A stretch of 64,000 nt of DNA from Whitmania pigra (GCA_021613335.1 JAJTWR010000182.1:797501-861500); one strand, 5' to 3'. Positions 1 through 48,339 are shown, counted from the stretch's first letter. A program made the numbers and translations. The notes: generated by a model from the letters alone, not told the origin.

Positions 1-18
1 AAATTCACGAGGACTCAC

Positions 19-34981
<34,963 letters not shown>

Positions 34982-35850
34982 GCTTCTGGAGATGATTTGT
35001 TCCACATGTGGAAAATATAAATTACTGAAGATTTAAATATTCATCATTTATTGGTCATCTCACATGTACATCAAGACAAATATATAAAACTTTTTTTCAA
35101 ATCGGAAAAGTTTGAAACAAATATCTTGGCACATTCGGTTGAATTTTAATTAATTAATTAATTAATTATTAATTATTAATTTTTATTCTGACTTTGACTT
35201 TCAAAAATTTTTGAGTCTCGAATTCACTTTAAATTTCAGAGTTCAATTGAAAAGATTCAAATTAAATAATATTTCGGTGCAAAATGCTTAAATATAAAAA
35301 ATATTAAATAAAAATATTAACATGGTTGCACAATAATTTGTTATGTGATAAAGGAGAAATAATACGAGTAAAGTTTCATAATAATGCAAAAACACCTGAA
35401 CTTCATACTGGATATCGATAAGGAACAACAACAACAGCAACAATAACCAAAATAATACAAATGTGATTTGTATAAAAAAAAGTGATGAAATTTATTGAAA
35501 TGTTTCTATTTATTTAAATAAATTTAAAAATACTTCACCATCTAAGAAATGCATACAAATAAACTCACCTAGCGTTCCACGGATCGTAAATGTCTTAAAC
35601 GCAGAATTAAAAATAATTAATTATTGTCAGTTAATTAACTGCTAGATTAATTCATTTATTATGTTAAATTTCAGTTAACTTTAATTTAATCTGCCGTTAG
35701 ATTAATTTATTTATTATTTTAAATTTCAGTTAACTTGAATTCATTGCACGAGAAGTGAGCTTATCAGGGCCCGCATTTGAAGCTGCTCCAATAAAGGGAG
35801 TCTTCGCACATCCGCTATCTCATTCGCAGACATAATCGTCGTCGTCGTCG

Positions 35851-35920
<70 letters not shown>

Positions 35921-37745
35921 TGTCGTCGTCATCGTCGTCGTCGTCATTGTCGTCGTCATCATCATCGACATCAACATCATCACTAACACCATAAACATCA
36001 TCACCGTTAAGATGACCAGAATCAAAATCATCACCAATACCGGGGTTATCATCCCAGCCATCATCAACCTGCTCTATACAAACAATGTATTATTGCAATC
36101 GTTATTGTTGGAAGGAAACATAATAATTGATGTTTACACTTGGCCTCTAGTAAATGTGATAATACAAATTTATTTAGTTATTGATTATCTCACGAAAATG
36201 AAAATGAAAATATTTAAAAAAAAAAATAGATAAACGAAAATTTTCTTTTAAATTTTCAGAACTCATTAATGGAATTAAATTTTTGTGTCTAATTTAGTAA
36301 ATGGCTTATTTAATGGTTTGACATTTACTGAAATATTGTGTATTCTGAAATTGCTAGGCAATAATAATTTTCTAATTTTTCCTAATGACAAATATTTATT
36401 CTTTAAAATATTTTCTATTTATAAACATATTCGTCAATATTTGCATAAATAAACCTAGGATTTAATTGGATTCCACTTGTTTTTGATTTTAATGGATTTG
36501 TTCCTTTTGACCTTTTGACCTTTCTCGTCACCGAAGTTGCAACCAATGTTTTCCGATTGTAATAAATATGCCATCACGTGATTCAGTTATTTTGAGTTGA
36601 ATTAACATTGCAATTAATTTATTAATATTTTTATTTAAACAAACTTTTGAAACAATTCTGAGAACTCCATCATCCCATGGGTATTTTCCAGTTGAGGTAA
36701 GCAAGATTTTTACGCTTAATTTGTTTTCTTGGATCATTATCATCATCATTACGTTGTTGAACGAAATGAAAGAAAAATGAAAGTGAAACCAATGAATGTT
36801 TCCGAGAAAAATATTTTTTTTTTTTTTGGAAGAAAGAATCACGAAGGTTTTAAAAAATTACTTCCTAATGGAAATTTATTTTTTTTTAATTTAAAAAAAC
36901 ATGATAATTGCATTTCGTTCGCGAAAAGAAAAAGATTTTTCTTAGAATTTCATTCAATTTCTACATTTCGACGAATGTCCTTCTAAAGATTGAAATGTAA
37001 CATTAAGAATTTAGATTCAGAATTTTATAAAACCGACAAGCTTGATATGCTAAGTAAGGAAGGCTATAACGAGTTCATATAAATATGTTCCTAAAATAAA
37101 TTTTGTTTTATAAAGTTTTGATGGAAATCCTGTAGGAGGATGCATCATGGATCGTGGCTCCTGCTTTTAGTCCTCGCTGAAACGATTTTTTGGAAATGAC
37201 CAAATGGAATGGCAAATGAAAAATTGCCGATGCTACAGTTTACTACTCCACAGCACCAGTTACGATTTCATGAATAGCGCTGACTTGTAATAAAAGTATA
37301 TGATGACCTTTTCAGTTATTTCAATTATGTAAATAATTGCAAATCATTGAACTGCTAACCAAATTCCCCAACAAGTTCAAATATCAAAACTTAGGCAAAC
37401 GAAACTCTTGTTCATTCTTTATCATTTGGTAGATGTTTTTTTTTTGTTATTTTGTTAACAAATTGTCATTTATTATTTATAACATTTGCAAAACTGATGT
37501 ATCATGACGAAATATTTGTTCAAAACATGGCCACTAAAATGACTTTTAAAACAGGGTCTATAAAATTAATCTTAAAACAATAAAATGAATTTTCAAGTGT
37601 TTAAATTGCAATAGTCTCAGATCAGACGAAGCAGTCCAACTACCTTCTAACACTAATGCCTTGAATGTTTCAAAAAATGTATTTACGAGTTAAAATAAAT
37701 ATTATTTAAAAAAAATTAATTTCAATTCAATCCTTCAATTATTCC
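34982..37745. other. Intergenic region between the receptor and NOL10-like genes
   Basis: Upstream of the receptor's first traced exon and downstream of the NOL10-like stop. It contains a TCA/TCG trinucleotide array (35838-35970), a pair of near-identical AATTAACT...TTCAGTTAACTT blocks around 35620-35740 and otherwise AT-rich unique DNA. No coding exon was recognised. The receptor promoter should lie in its left part, but I see no specific element. Confidence 0.5.
35838..35970. repeat. (TCA)n/(TCG)n trinucleotide repeat
   Basis: About 130 bp of TCA and TCG triplets. The minus-strand Met/Thr-rich frame is a by-product. Confidence 0.9.
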
Positions 37746-40700
37746 TCAATTTAAGCAGGACAAAACATTACACCACTTCGGAGATCCTCCGAGGTCCTGT
37801 AAGTTGAAAGATTGGAAATTATTTTTAATTGGAAATCATTTTTAATCAGAAGTTATTTTTAATCGGAAATTCCAAGTAACTAAAAATAACTAATTACTGG
37901 AATAAAATAGGAGAGGATGTCTGAACATTCGCTGGCCACGAAGACGAGGCCAGTGTTGGGGACGAGAAGGAAGTCGTTGACCTTTGCCCCCGGTTGAACC
38001 TCGGCAAACATTTCACCCTTGAATGAAAAATGTGCTGATTTATTGTGATTTATCAAATATTGTGATTGCAATATAATGATGATGATACATTGTGATAACA
38101 ATATAATGATGATACATGGTGATTACAATGTAATGATGATACATTGTGATTTATCAAACATTGTAATTACAATATAATGATGATATAACAAATGTTATTA
38201 TGCATTGATGTGTGAAATTGTGATTTATAAAATATTGTTCATCCTACCATGCAAATACGATGAAATTCAGTCACTATTTCAATGCATCACAGAAATTATG
38301 GTCACAATGAATAATGGAACTGAATAATAATTAATAACTAATGCATTATTGCAATAACTGGATATCTAACAATTGCTAAACTAAATTAAGACAACGACAA
38401 TAACATCAACATAGAAATTATACAAAGAAACCACTGGATGTTTCACTGATTCAACATGTTTTGAGGAACAACACAAGCACATCATACTTACACTGTCCTT
38501 GCACCACATTTTAATCGAAGAGTCGTCTGCCGACAAGACGATGTCATCCTTTCCGTTCCTTCGCCTGCAAACGATTCTGTTTATCGGGCCCCCTAAGTCC
38601 TCTTTGACTCTCACTGGGGTGTCCAACCACCTGTTATCCAGTATGAACACCTGAACAAAACAAAGAGTCGAGTCAGAGAGGTGATCTCAAAATGTTTGTT
38701 TAAAACGAAATGCAGGCTAATTTCATTTCAGTTGTAAAACTAATGAATTCAATTATAAACTAAACAGTCAATTACAAATATAAAATTAATCAAATCAGAT
38801 CAATTACAAAACAAATAAAATCGATTACAAAACTAATGAAATCAATTACAAAACTAATGAGATCAATTACAAAACAATCAAATCCACCCCATAACCACCT
38901 GTCCTTCGCTTGTTCCGACTCCGAAGTTGTGACCATCGAAGACCTCCAAACAAGTTGCTTTCAAAGAACATCCCGTCAGGAGTGCACAGCTTGAACTTTC
39001 TTCTGTTCTCGGGTCCCATGTCTCGATTAAACCCTGGAACGAGGTAAAATTATTAATGATTAGGTTTAACTAGGAAATGAAGTAAAGTTATTATTATTAG
39101 TTGTAAAATAACTAAGAAATGAGATGAAATTATAATTAGCTTTAACTAACAAACGAATTGAAATTATTATTATTATTACTAGGTTTGACTAAGAGTAAAA
39201 TATTAATAAGTTCTAGTTTTATTAAAAGATGTAAGATCTTAGAAAAATTTTCCTTTCAATTTGTAGTAATAACTTGAAATAGATCATAATTACAGATAAA
39301 TAGCAAAATGAATATCAAATTTTATTCAATAGTTATCAATTCCTTACTACAACAATGTTTCAATCTTAAACAATAATAATGGAGCAGACCAAAACCTTTG
39401 TCTGTTAGAATCAATTGATAAAATAATAACATAATTGAATAAAACATTTATATTAAATATTAAATATTTAGAATATATACAATAAAATATCTAAAACATT
39501 GAAGTAAAATATGTGAATGGAATATTTGCCTCGGAAGAACCTGTGATGAAGGTGTTAAGATGATTGTTTGCTGCACAAGCGTTCAGTTCCCTGGACGAAA
39601 CAAAATTTATATTTTAAAAAATTTGAAAAGCTTACATTTGCATTTTTTAAGATTCAATTCAAAATTATTTTCTGCTTTTAAATTCCTTAAATCATAAAAA
39701 TGTTTAACATTTTTGCCAAATAATAAGAATTTTTTAAGAACAGTTGCTTGAATTGGTCAAACAAATTCTCACCTTGCTTTTGATTTCATAGAAGTCCAAA
39801 AGCCCCCTTGATTCATGTCAACTCTCAGAATGTCTGGACTGAATTGATTGTCAAATAGTTAATGTTCAATTGATTGTTAAATAGCCCATCACGCTCAGCA
39901 AATAAAATATAATTAAGTATTTTAATAAAAACAATTAAGTTGCTAATCAATTAATGTAGAACACTTTGTTAGATCTCATAAGTGGTTAAAACTGACCTTA
40001 AAAAGCCAAATTTGTTAAGCATATAATATTAGTTAAATGTATGACCAACTATTTATTACTTAATAAGCCAAAGTAGCATTACTAAATAACATTAGATTCA
40101 CACTCCACATCATAACGCAACATAAGAACTACGCATGAATACTACAATATAAGCCACATGAACAAAGCACAAACATCCAAACGCACACGAGCAACATGTG
40201 TTACAACAAGGAAACAACACAGAAACACAGAGTACCTCGATCCCACAACGAAGAGCTGCTGAGAAAACTCGAGGCAGGAAAGGTCTCTGCCGTAGGAGGT
40301 CATCTGAAGGATGTTTTGTCTGCCTCTTCTGCCGTGGAGTTCCAACTGCTTGTTGTGTTGGAGGAAGGCAACCTTTGAGTGAAAGTTAAGATTTTACTAA
40401 CTTGTAAATATGCAATAATTATTATATCTAGCAGTTAGTATGCATTCATGATATGATGCAGAATGCTTGTAATTTGTATGTTGCCATTACCATAATGACT
40501 TATTAATAATAAGCATGGTTATTGTTGTGTCCGCATGAATATTGTGGACTACTTTTAGTTGCACTCGACCTAGAATTTGTTTACGTTTCGAGTTGAAGTT
40601 GAGTTTTCAAGCGAGTTTCGGTTCTAATAAAGTGGTCTTGTCTTATTACAATTACGAGTTATCTCTCGAGAAATTTAAAATGCAAATACAACAGTTATAA

Positions 40701-41106
40701 TCACCAAAAGCATTCATAATTCAAAAAGCACTAAACGACTTCATTTAAAAAAGAGTTTATTACTTAAATAAAATATTCATTTATTACTTAAGTTTTTGAT
40801 AAATATCAGCTCACTGAGTGGAAGCTTTTCGACATCACTGCAAACCTGATGATTTCAGAATCCATGCACCTCTCAAATTTCATTGAAATGTTGTTAACAT
40901 CAAAGCATTTCACCCTGGGTGTATAAATGCCTGCATTTTGAAGCAATTGAATTGATAGAAATATAAGTGACATATAATTGCCTTATTATATACAAAAACA
41001 ATTCCACAATAACCTGTGACAAAAATAAAATCTTCATCATCTGTCATTTGAATTGATGTACAAACATCAGGCATCTTGAAGTCTTGAATGATTTCAAATG
41101 AATCCC
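37746..41106 (-). CDS. NOL10: NOL10-like WD-repeat protein, nine exons traced, N-terminus uncertain
   Basis: NOL10 is a nucleolar WD40 protein of small-subunit ribosome biogenesis (yeast Enp2 family). Exons in transcript order: 41014-41106, 40815-40930, 40236-40372, 39773-39838, 39541-39590, 38899-39033, 38492-38650, 37898-38017, 37746-37796; phases join throughout. Family signatures: IIQDFKMPDVCTSIQ, TPRVKCFDVNNISMKFERCM, GRDLSCLEF, LIETWDPRTEE, GVGTSEGQVFILDNRW, LSADDSSIKMWCKDS, PNTGLVFVASE, LSYFIP and LGGSPKWCNV, all colinear with the NOL10 propeller. The last traced exon ends in TGA right after PKWCNVLSCLN, whereas NOL10 normally continues for some 300 more residues (a lysine-rich half). 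Either the gene is truncated here or the final donor and further exons were missed. A start at 41510 (METRTKDGNM...) is possible but its phase does not join the next exon directly. Confidence 0.88.
38030..38210. repeat. Minisatellite in NOL10-like intron
   Basis: Repeated ACATTGTGAT, TTACAATATAATGATGAT and TTTATCAAATATTGT blocks, about 40 bp per unit, four diverged copies. Confidence 0.8.
38755..38885. repeat. Tandem repeat CAATTACAAAACTAATGAAAT
   Basis: Five or six diverged units of about 22 bp in the NOL10-like intron adjoining the exon at 38899. Confidence 0.8.
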
Positions 41107-41510
41107 CTTAAAAATTTGCTTTGAACTTTAAAATGACTTTATGTATTACTACTTTTAAGCAACAAAATCCTACTCAAACATGGGCTCTGCATTCCTTTTT
41201 TCATCTTAGGACTTTTGAACTAGTGAATGATCAGCATATTAACGAATCACATGCAAGCATCAACCTCCATATTATTCAGATCAAAGTGATTTGAATTAAA
41301 ATAACAATAACTTAATAAATTATTTAAAAACTTAACAAAAAGCAAGATGGTGTTTATGATGGATTGATTTAATCCATAATTGAAGATATTTGTCCCGAAG
41401 TCATTATTCCACAATTGTAAACTTACTTTTTTGGCATGACTAAAGTCTGATCTTCCAGGAAAACATTTTAATTCGTGAATCATATTACCATCTTTCGTTC
41501 TGGTTTCCAT

Positions 41511-43187
41511 TCTTTTCTATTCTTTCTAAACAACGGTCCTTTAATGTCACACAAAAACAAGCTGAGATAAACAAAGCTAAAAGTTAAATCATGTCATAAA
41601 TAACTCAATCATTTACATTTTAAATTAAACTTGAGTAACTCTTTTCCAAAAAATTAATTATTAAACCAAAAATATATCAGAGGACTGAGCCATTCATTCG
41701 GACTGCCTTAAGTCCAAATCATATTAGTTAAGCAACGGACTCGATCAAATAAATAAAACATTAATGAATATTCGGACTGTCGAATCATCTTAGTTAAGTA
41801 ATAGACTTCAATTAAACTCTCTGTGACGAAGACTGCCTTGCTAGACGATGAAACAGCAATCAAGCAGGGAAGTTATTTCAGCTTTATCCCAGGGGGACAA
41901 ACCCTCGCACAACTTGAGGAGACGACTTTTTTTGCTTCTAACCAAAATTTGGGGGGGGGGAAGGCTAACCTTCGTAAAATATGAGGAAAAGGACATTTTT
42001 TGCGACTAGCCTCAAATCAGGATGCCAGCCCTCCCAAAATTACATCCCTGCGATGAAGGCGAGTCGAGACAAGTCATTTTAAGTAAGAATCAACCCTGAG
42101 ATCACGCGTTAATCGACAATGCATGCATATCAAAGGCCCAATTGAAGTCTACCCATAACGTTTCTAAAAGTCAGCAGGAACGTCATTTGGAAGGAAATGG
42201 GGTGGGTTGACTCCAGCCTTAGGCTAGAAGCAAACAAAGTCATCTCCTCAAGTTGTGTGATTATTCCTTCCCGGCGAAAAGCTACGACGTCCATGGTCAA
42301 CAGCTGCGCCCCGTCCTCTTCAAAAATTGTGGCCTTGCCTTACAAAAGAATAGAAACTTGAAATGGTGAATTTACAGCAAAATATTTTCATTTCATTTTC
42401 ATGCTACAGCAACAATACATAATACTTATCGATTGACGTAACATTAATTTACAGTGGTTTAAGGAGACTAATGTATGTGTGATAAACCACTCCAAAAAAT
42501 ATGGAACGCTTCACGAATTTGAGTGATTTTGCTTATTGCTAATTAGCTTAAGCCATTAAATTTACATTAAACATAGGAAAAGAGGATTTCAATTATTTAT
42601 TTACCGAAACTTATAATCTGTAATAAATTAATAATATTAATGTCTTTTCTTAATTTACTAGCTTGAACTGGACAACTTGATAGGGGTAAGGATGTTGATC
42701 CCTCGGAATATGTATTACAAATGACATTCATTTGCAGTGCATTAAAACTTATTTCAGACATCATTGCCAAGTAATATTACATAAATTATTTCAGCGCAAT
42801 TATTCCTTATGGAATAAACTGGATAAGGAAACCATCCATGCAGACACGGTAGATATGTTTAAGATTTACTACAGTAAATTTGGTTATTAGAACTAAAAAG
42901 AGTGGTTATTACATAAGATCTAGGTTTTTTCTTAATCACTATAAATAATTGTTATGTTATGTAAAATATTATTTGTAATACAAAAGTTGAATATTTGTTC
43001 TTTTTTTTATCATTGTTATTTTCTAAGCACGTAAAAACTAAATAACTCAATGATTTAATTATTTTTTTGCGTTTAAAATTTTACAATTTATTGCTGTAAT
43101 TATATGATGGCTAATTGACTTTTTACCGAATCCAAAACGCGCCTTATTGGAAACAAACATTTGATTAGTTCATTCTTTTTATGTAAA
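41511..43187. other. Divergent intergenic region between NOL10-like and AP endonuclease genes
   Basis: The two genes are head-to-head, so both promoters should lie here. Around 41890-42060 and 42180-42345 are related blocks containing CACAACTTGAGGAGA and a TTGCTTCTA word in opposite or same orientation, with a (G)9 run at 41952; these look like pieces of a dispersed repeat. The minus strand of 42180-42340 stays open in one frame, but I could not link it to a family. Confidence 0.5.
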
Positions 43188-45557
43188 ATGCCGCCGAAGC
43201 GAAAAAGAACACTTGAATCGAGTTTGTCATCAAGTGGTAAGTAGGAGAAAATGTAAATTATAGTCATTCAGTTCATTATATTAAGTGAAATTTTTGTAAA
43301 TCAAGAACCAATATTCTAGACTAAAAAGGGAAACGAACTTAATTTGTAGATCGCACAATTGGAAAAGATGACAAGCAATGCTCACACATTAAAAGTACAA
43401 AGAAAAGGAAGCTTCAAGCTGTGATTTCCAATGAAGTGGGAAATACATCTTTTGAAAATGAAGTGATCAAGGCAGTGGCAAAAGATGTTGGGATAGCGGA
43501 AAACAAAGAAATTCTGATCCCTGTTGGGAGGCACTTAAGGACTCAGAAATATGTTGGTGCACATACATCCATTGCAGGCTGGTTTTAATAATTTCCAATA
43601 ATGCTGCTTGCTTGCATATGTACTGCTATGAATCATTTTATATTTATTTAAGAAACTTGAGAAAGCAAGCTGTCTTAAATGTTCACTGACCAAATTCGTT
43701 GCAATAACTAATGTTTCAATTGATAAATCACAGGGGGTCTTTATAAAGCAATAGAGGAAGCAGAACGTCTGGGTGCTACATCCATTGGAATGTTTCTTAA
43801 GTCACAAAGAACCTGGAAATCTAAAGAACTTGATGACAAGTCTATCAAACTATTTAAGGAAAAGTTAGAGGTGAGAATATTTTGGTAATTCAAAAGTGCA
43901 CTGGATTTTTGGTTACATATAAATTAAAATCTTCATTACATTTTTTTAAATTTATTGAATATTCTTAAAGCAAATGCTTGCATCAAAAAATGTTTTAATC
44001 AATCTTATCAATAATATCTCAAATGCCATGGAAGCTATCAAAGTAAAATTCAATGGTTTTTGTTTTACCCAGTCAAGTGAGATTCTTCCTCAAATGATCA
44101 TTCCGCACGGATCCTATCTTCTCAATTGTGGATCAGCCAATGAGGAGATACTCAAAAAATCCAGGGATTGCCTGATTGATGAACTCAAGAGATGCGAGCT
44201 ACTTGGCATACCGATGTACAACTTCCACCCTGGTTAATTTATTTTACATGTTTAGGTTGTCTGCATCTTAATTTGATCTTGTATTAATCTAGTTCTTTTA
44301 TGAATTCCATTGTAACCTGAAAAGCACTCAGATAAGTATCAACATGTCCATCTAAAATATTGGAAATAAGTATCAACGTAACATCACTACTAGTAGCCAT
44401 GAACTGATATTTCACTGCAGAAACACACCTCCTTACTTAATTGATATTATTCATAATTGTTGCTATTTTATTTCAAGGATCAGCAAAAGACTCCACCCCT
44501 GATAAATGCATTGAGCTGATATCTGAAAGCATAAATATAGCTCATTCTCAAACAAGTTCCGTCATCACACGTTGGTTTCATGAACTTGCGTTTTTTAAAT
44601 GAATGGCCTTTAAATCAAATTTAACAAAATACTGTCTGTAAAAGCTACTTAATATTATCCATGCTAATAATTTACTTACTTAATTATTAATTATTAATTA
44701 CTCCTACTAATAAGTAATTAATTAATCCCTACTAATGGTAATTAATTAATGACTTGAAACTGAATGCTAATGATTTGCAGTCATTGAGAACATGAGTAAC
44801 CAGGGCAACACCGTTGGTGGAGATTTCCATCAGTTGAAGAGCATCATCTCAAAGGTGAAGGACAAGTCGAGAATAGGAGTTTGCTTCGACACCTGCCATG
44901 CTTTTGCTGCTGGTAAGTTGCTGTTTATTACTGAATTCACTCATTGTTTAGTGCTCTTATCAACAATAGTGACTTAATTATAAATGTCTAGCGACAATAG
45001 TAGTTGCTAGAAATAATGCAGAAGCTAGAGTTAGTTAACTCTCAGTTGGTTTTATTAACTTACTACTTTCCTTGAAAATACGTTCATGTGTTGCATCTCT
45101 AAACCATCAGGTTATGACTTAAGGACAGAGGAAGGCTATGAGCATACTAAAAAGGAGTTTGATAGCATCATCGGTAGGAAGTATCTCAAGGCTGTGCACT
45201 TGAATGACTCAAAAGGTACACTTTCAAATAATTAAAAATAGACTGGCATTTATATAGAGAAAGTTCAAAATTGCATCTTTTGTTGCAAACGTAGTGAAAC
45301 AGCTTTTAATATCCATATTCTAAAATTAACTTTAACTTTAAATATAACGATAATGTTTTAACACCATCCTCTACATTGCAGGAGACGTGGGTTGCCACCT
45401 GGACCGCCACGAAAACATTGGAAAGGGAAAACTCGGCATGAACTTCTTCAGCAGGATAATGAACGATCCCTTCTTCAACGACATTGCATTGGTATTGGAA
45501 ACTCCAGAATGTGACTACAAACAGGAGATAGATCTATTGTACAGCCTCTGTCACTAA
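43188..45557 (+). CDS. APN1: Endonuclease IV-type AP endonuclease, eight exons
   Basis: Hydrolyses the backbone 5' to abasic sites in base-excision repair; the basic MPPKRKRT start suggests nuclear targeting. Exons: 43188-43236, 43350-43577, 43734-43871, 44044-44232, 44478-44570, 44781-44912, 45111-45215, 45382-45557. The sum is 1110 nt with no frame break (369 residues), about 90 longer at the N-terminus than bacterial Nfo. The TIM-barrel metal ligands are all present: [21 protein letters not shown] (His), LIENMSNQG (Glu), [11 protein letters not shown] (Asp, His), VHLNDSK (His), [13 protein letters not shown] (Asp, His) and LETPECDY (Glu). The junction after exon 2 needs a GC donor to keep the frame. 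AATAAA at about 45669 would serve polyadenylation. This family is missing from vertebrates but common in many invertebrates and fungi. Identification is very secure. Confidence 0.96.
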
Positions 45558-47695
45558 ACATGTCTTTAACTTATCTTAAGAAAATCTAAGAAATGTAAAT
45601 TTGATGTTCTTGATGAACTTGAGTAACTCATCGTTGTATTTGCATGTTACCTCACATTGGATGTAAGAATAAACTGGATCACACTAAAAAGGAGTGATAT
45701 TTATTATTCGCTTCTCTCTACTTATCCTTGGCTTTCAACGTCATTGATTAGGAGCTGAGTGCAATTCATAAGTTTGTCAAGCTTTGGTCTCTCGTTTCTA
45801 CTGAATAGGAAGTCCAACAGTAGTCTCCACGAGAGAGAATCGGAGAATCAGTTGTTATTATTTATCAGCTATGAAACCTTAGTGCCAGTCCCTTTTATAT
45901 AAACTGCCTTCTACTTTATTACTTAGCAGATATTATTCGTTTAATAGAGGATAAACAACTTACCATATTAAAGTAATTGAGTAATTACAAGCCACTTGTG
46001 GAGTTATATAATACAAATTCATTATTATTATTATTACTATTGTTGAGTAATTAATGTAAGTGTGTCAGGTTTAACAAAATTATTATAAATAAGGTAAGTA
46101 ATTAAAATAGTATAATAAAGTAACTTAATGTTTAGATCCAAGTTTGTGAAGAATTTATTTACAACAAATACAAGCATTTTTCATGCAGACTTAGAATGGA
46201 TTCAGTCGGTTTATAGTCTTTTATTTGTTGACATGAAGCCCAAGCTGCCCCGCGGTTATCGAGTTTCGTGATCTAAAAAATCAGAAATATGATTAATTTT
46301 TATTGTGATTATTTTTTTAAAAAACATTTTCGAGTTTACATTTATTAAATAAATAAAAAATATATTAGTAGAATTTTACTAGATTACACTTCAATTTTTG
46401 TAAAACTTTTTAGACCACAATCCAGGAAGAAAGAAGGCACAGCGGCCACCGTCAATTTGCTAACGGGAATGTAAAAAAAGTTGTAAAACCCGGCGAACAA
46501 AAATGTGCCGGGTCCTGGGCTACCCCGTGACACCCTTGGTCTAACTTAACTGTAATATCGTAGAGATTCCGAAGAAGTTAACGTGACTGTTTATTAACAA
46601 GTAAACAATCGACAATACACGGTCACTACATGAGAGAGTGCGAGCGGTAGCCCAAGGCTATTCATAAAGCACCTTCTGTTGTGTTATTGGCTCGCTCCAG
46701 TCATTGGTTCATCATTGGTTCTTCTTCACTATAACATTAACCTTACTCCTTAATACCTTCTGCACTGGTTTCATGTTAAATTCTATTATCCTCTCAATCC
46801 GATGATTTTATTATCAGGGATCCACAGATGGATTGATCCAACTCATCTGCAGAACAAAAACATCGATATCAATCGACTGACGATAGAATGCGTCTTCTCT
46901 CGATTTGTCCGTAAATACGAACTTACGATGATCAAACCAGTAGAATATATTATCAAATAAAGAACACAATTTAGAGCCCACCGTAAAACTTGCAAGAGGA
47001 ACGATGATGTTGCTGCTGAACTGCCAAATGAAAACATAGCATATTTGCATTTCCTCAGAACAGCTTGATGACTAAACAGGTGTGTCGCTATTGATTATTG
47101 CCTTGCAAATATTTTTTTGGATGCCTTAGCTCCAACCTTTTTGACCGGAAGGCCAAGTGTACAACATTTAGACTAGTTGCGGGCCGGATTAGCAATTTGA
47201 CAACAAAAAAAAAACCAATAAAACACAAAATACGCTATTATGCTACATTTAAGCAAGAAGAGTCTTATAAGTTTATGCTTATGACCTTATAATGTGCAAT
47301 CTGGCACTGCTTTTGTTTGCATATGTAGTCTACGTCTGCTCCAGCAGTAGAATGCGCATTGTGCAATGAAACTGCCAAATGTTCGCCTGTAAGCAGATAT
47401 CTTAACTTCGATTCTTTATTTTTCATTCTAGAAAACAGTAGGTGCTTGCGAACAGAGCAGTGAACTTCCTTGGCGTCCTGCGAGACAATGGTATGTGCTG
47501 TCTGACGACATATAGTAGTTGTTCAATTTCAGCAAGTCAAGCACAAAACGCTACCAAGATGTTCCTTCACGAAAAATTGTCCGTCCACGATCATTTGAAC
47601 GAGCGATTTTCAACATCAATTTAACGTTTTTTATCTGCGCCGCCATTACAATGCAACTTTTAAAATTTAAAGCGTGCTTATTTAGCAGCCTAAGC
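45558..47695. other. Intergenic region
   Basis: 3' flank of the AP endonuclease gene followed by AT-rich DNA with no recognised gene. Near 47158-47190 the words TAGTTGCGGGCCGGATTAGC recall hAT-type termini that also occur around 59095-59130. The small ORFs around 46814-47050 and 47442-47701 show no known domain. Confidence 0.45.
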
Positions 47696-47876
47696 CAGTA
47701 GCGGATTTAGAGGGGGGCAATTTGCAGCAATTTAAATAATTATTTTATTTAGTCATCAGTGTTGCAATAATTAACTTAAAAGAGCCTTAAAAGTAGAATA
47801 AATCACATAAAACACACAATTAAATTTTATTGATAGACTGAGCTAAATGAATCGCTGTAAGCTACATGAGGGTTGC

Positions 47877-48022
47877 TGATCCGTGAAGTTTCCCCCAGAA
47901 GATTATGATTTATTAACGTCCGTTGCATAGCTAGATGATAAGGACAGTGTTCCACAGCGGGGCTTGAATCCGCGCTGCCATCGTGAAGGGCGCAGCCTTA
48001 ACAATTAGGCCCTGCGGGCCCA
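47877..48022 (-). repeat. tRNA-derived SINE
   Basis: Read on the minus strand from 48022, it begins GGGCCCGCAGGGCCTAATTG and continues TTAAGGCTGCGCCCTTCACG, then GCGCGGATTCAAGCCCCGC. The first resembles an A box (TRGCNNAGYNGG) and GGATTCAAGCC a B box (GGTTCGANNCC), at tRNA-like spacing. It cannot fold as a sound tRNA across the anticodon arm, and about 70 bp of unrelated tail follow, so it is a SINE rather than a tRNA gene. Confidence 0.7.
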
Positions 48023-48196
48023 GAAGACGTCCTGTTCAAAATTAATTTCAGAGATGGAACGAGCAATGCCGGGTATAACATCTAGTAATTTGATAAAACC
48101 TTAAACCAAAAATCACTAAAAAAATATTATTAAATTTTAAAAATTGTATTAACCATTAAAAAATAAAAAAATTTAACAAAATCATTAAATTTATTC

Positions 48197-48224
48197 ATTT
48201 ATATATATATATATATATATATAT
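48197..48224. repeat. (AT)n microsatellite
   Basis: About fourteen TA units upstream of the HECT ORF. Confidence 0.95.
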
Positions 48225-48339
48225 TCAGAATCTTCTACTAATACCTCATACTACTTATTCGCTCTTCACAAGCAATAACTGATCTAATAGAATTGCATTT
48301 GCATAAGAAATCTGATCCTTAAACACAACATATCATAAC

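Noticed and set aside
41397..41510. Possible first exon of the NOL10-like gene (METRTKDGNMIHELKCF)
   Set aside because: Has an ATG and a GTAAGT donor, but its phase does not join the next traced exon and it shows little likeness to the NOL10 N-terminus; kept out of the model.
42180..42345. Minus-strand open stretch that reads like an exon (ATIFEEDGAQLLTMDVVAF)
   Set aside because: Contains a block repeated at 41890-42010, so probably dispersed-repeat sequence; not linked to NOL10 or any other family.
47948..48022. A functional tRNA gene on the minus strand
   Set aside because: A/B boxes are present but the anticodon arm and acceptor stem do not pair properly; called a SINE.
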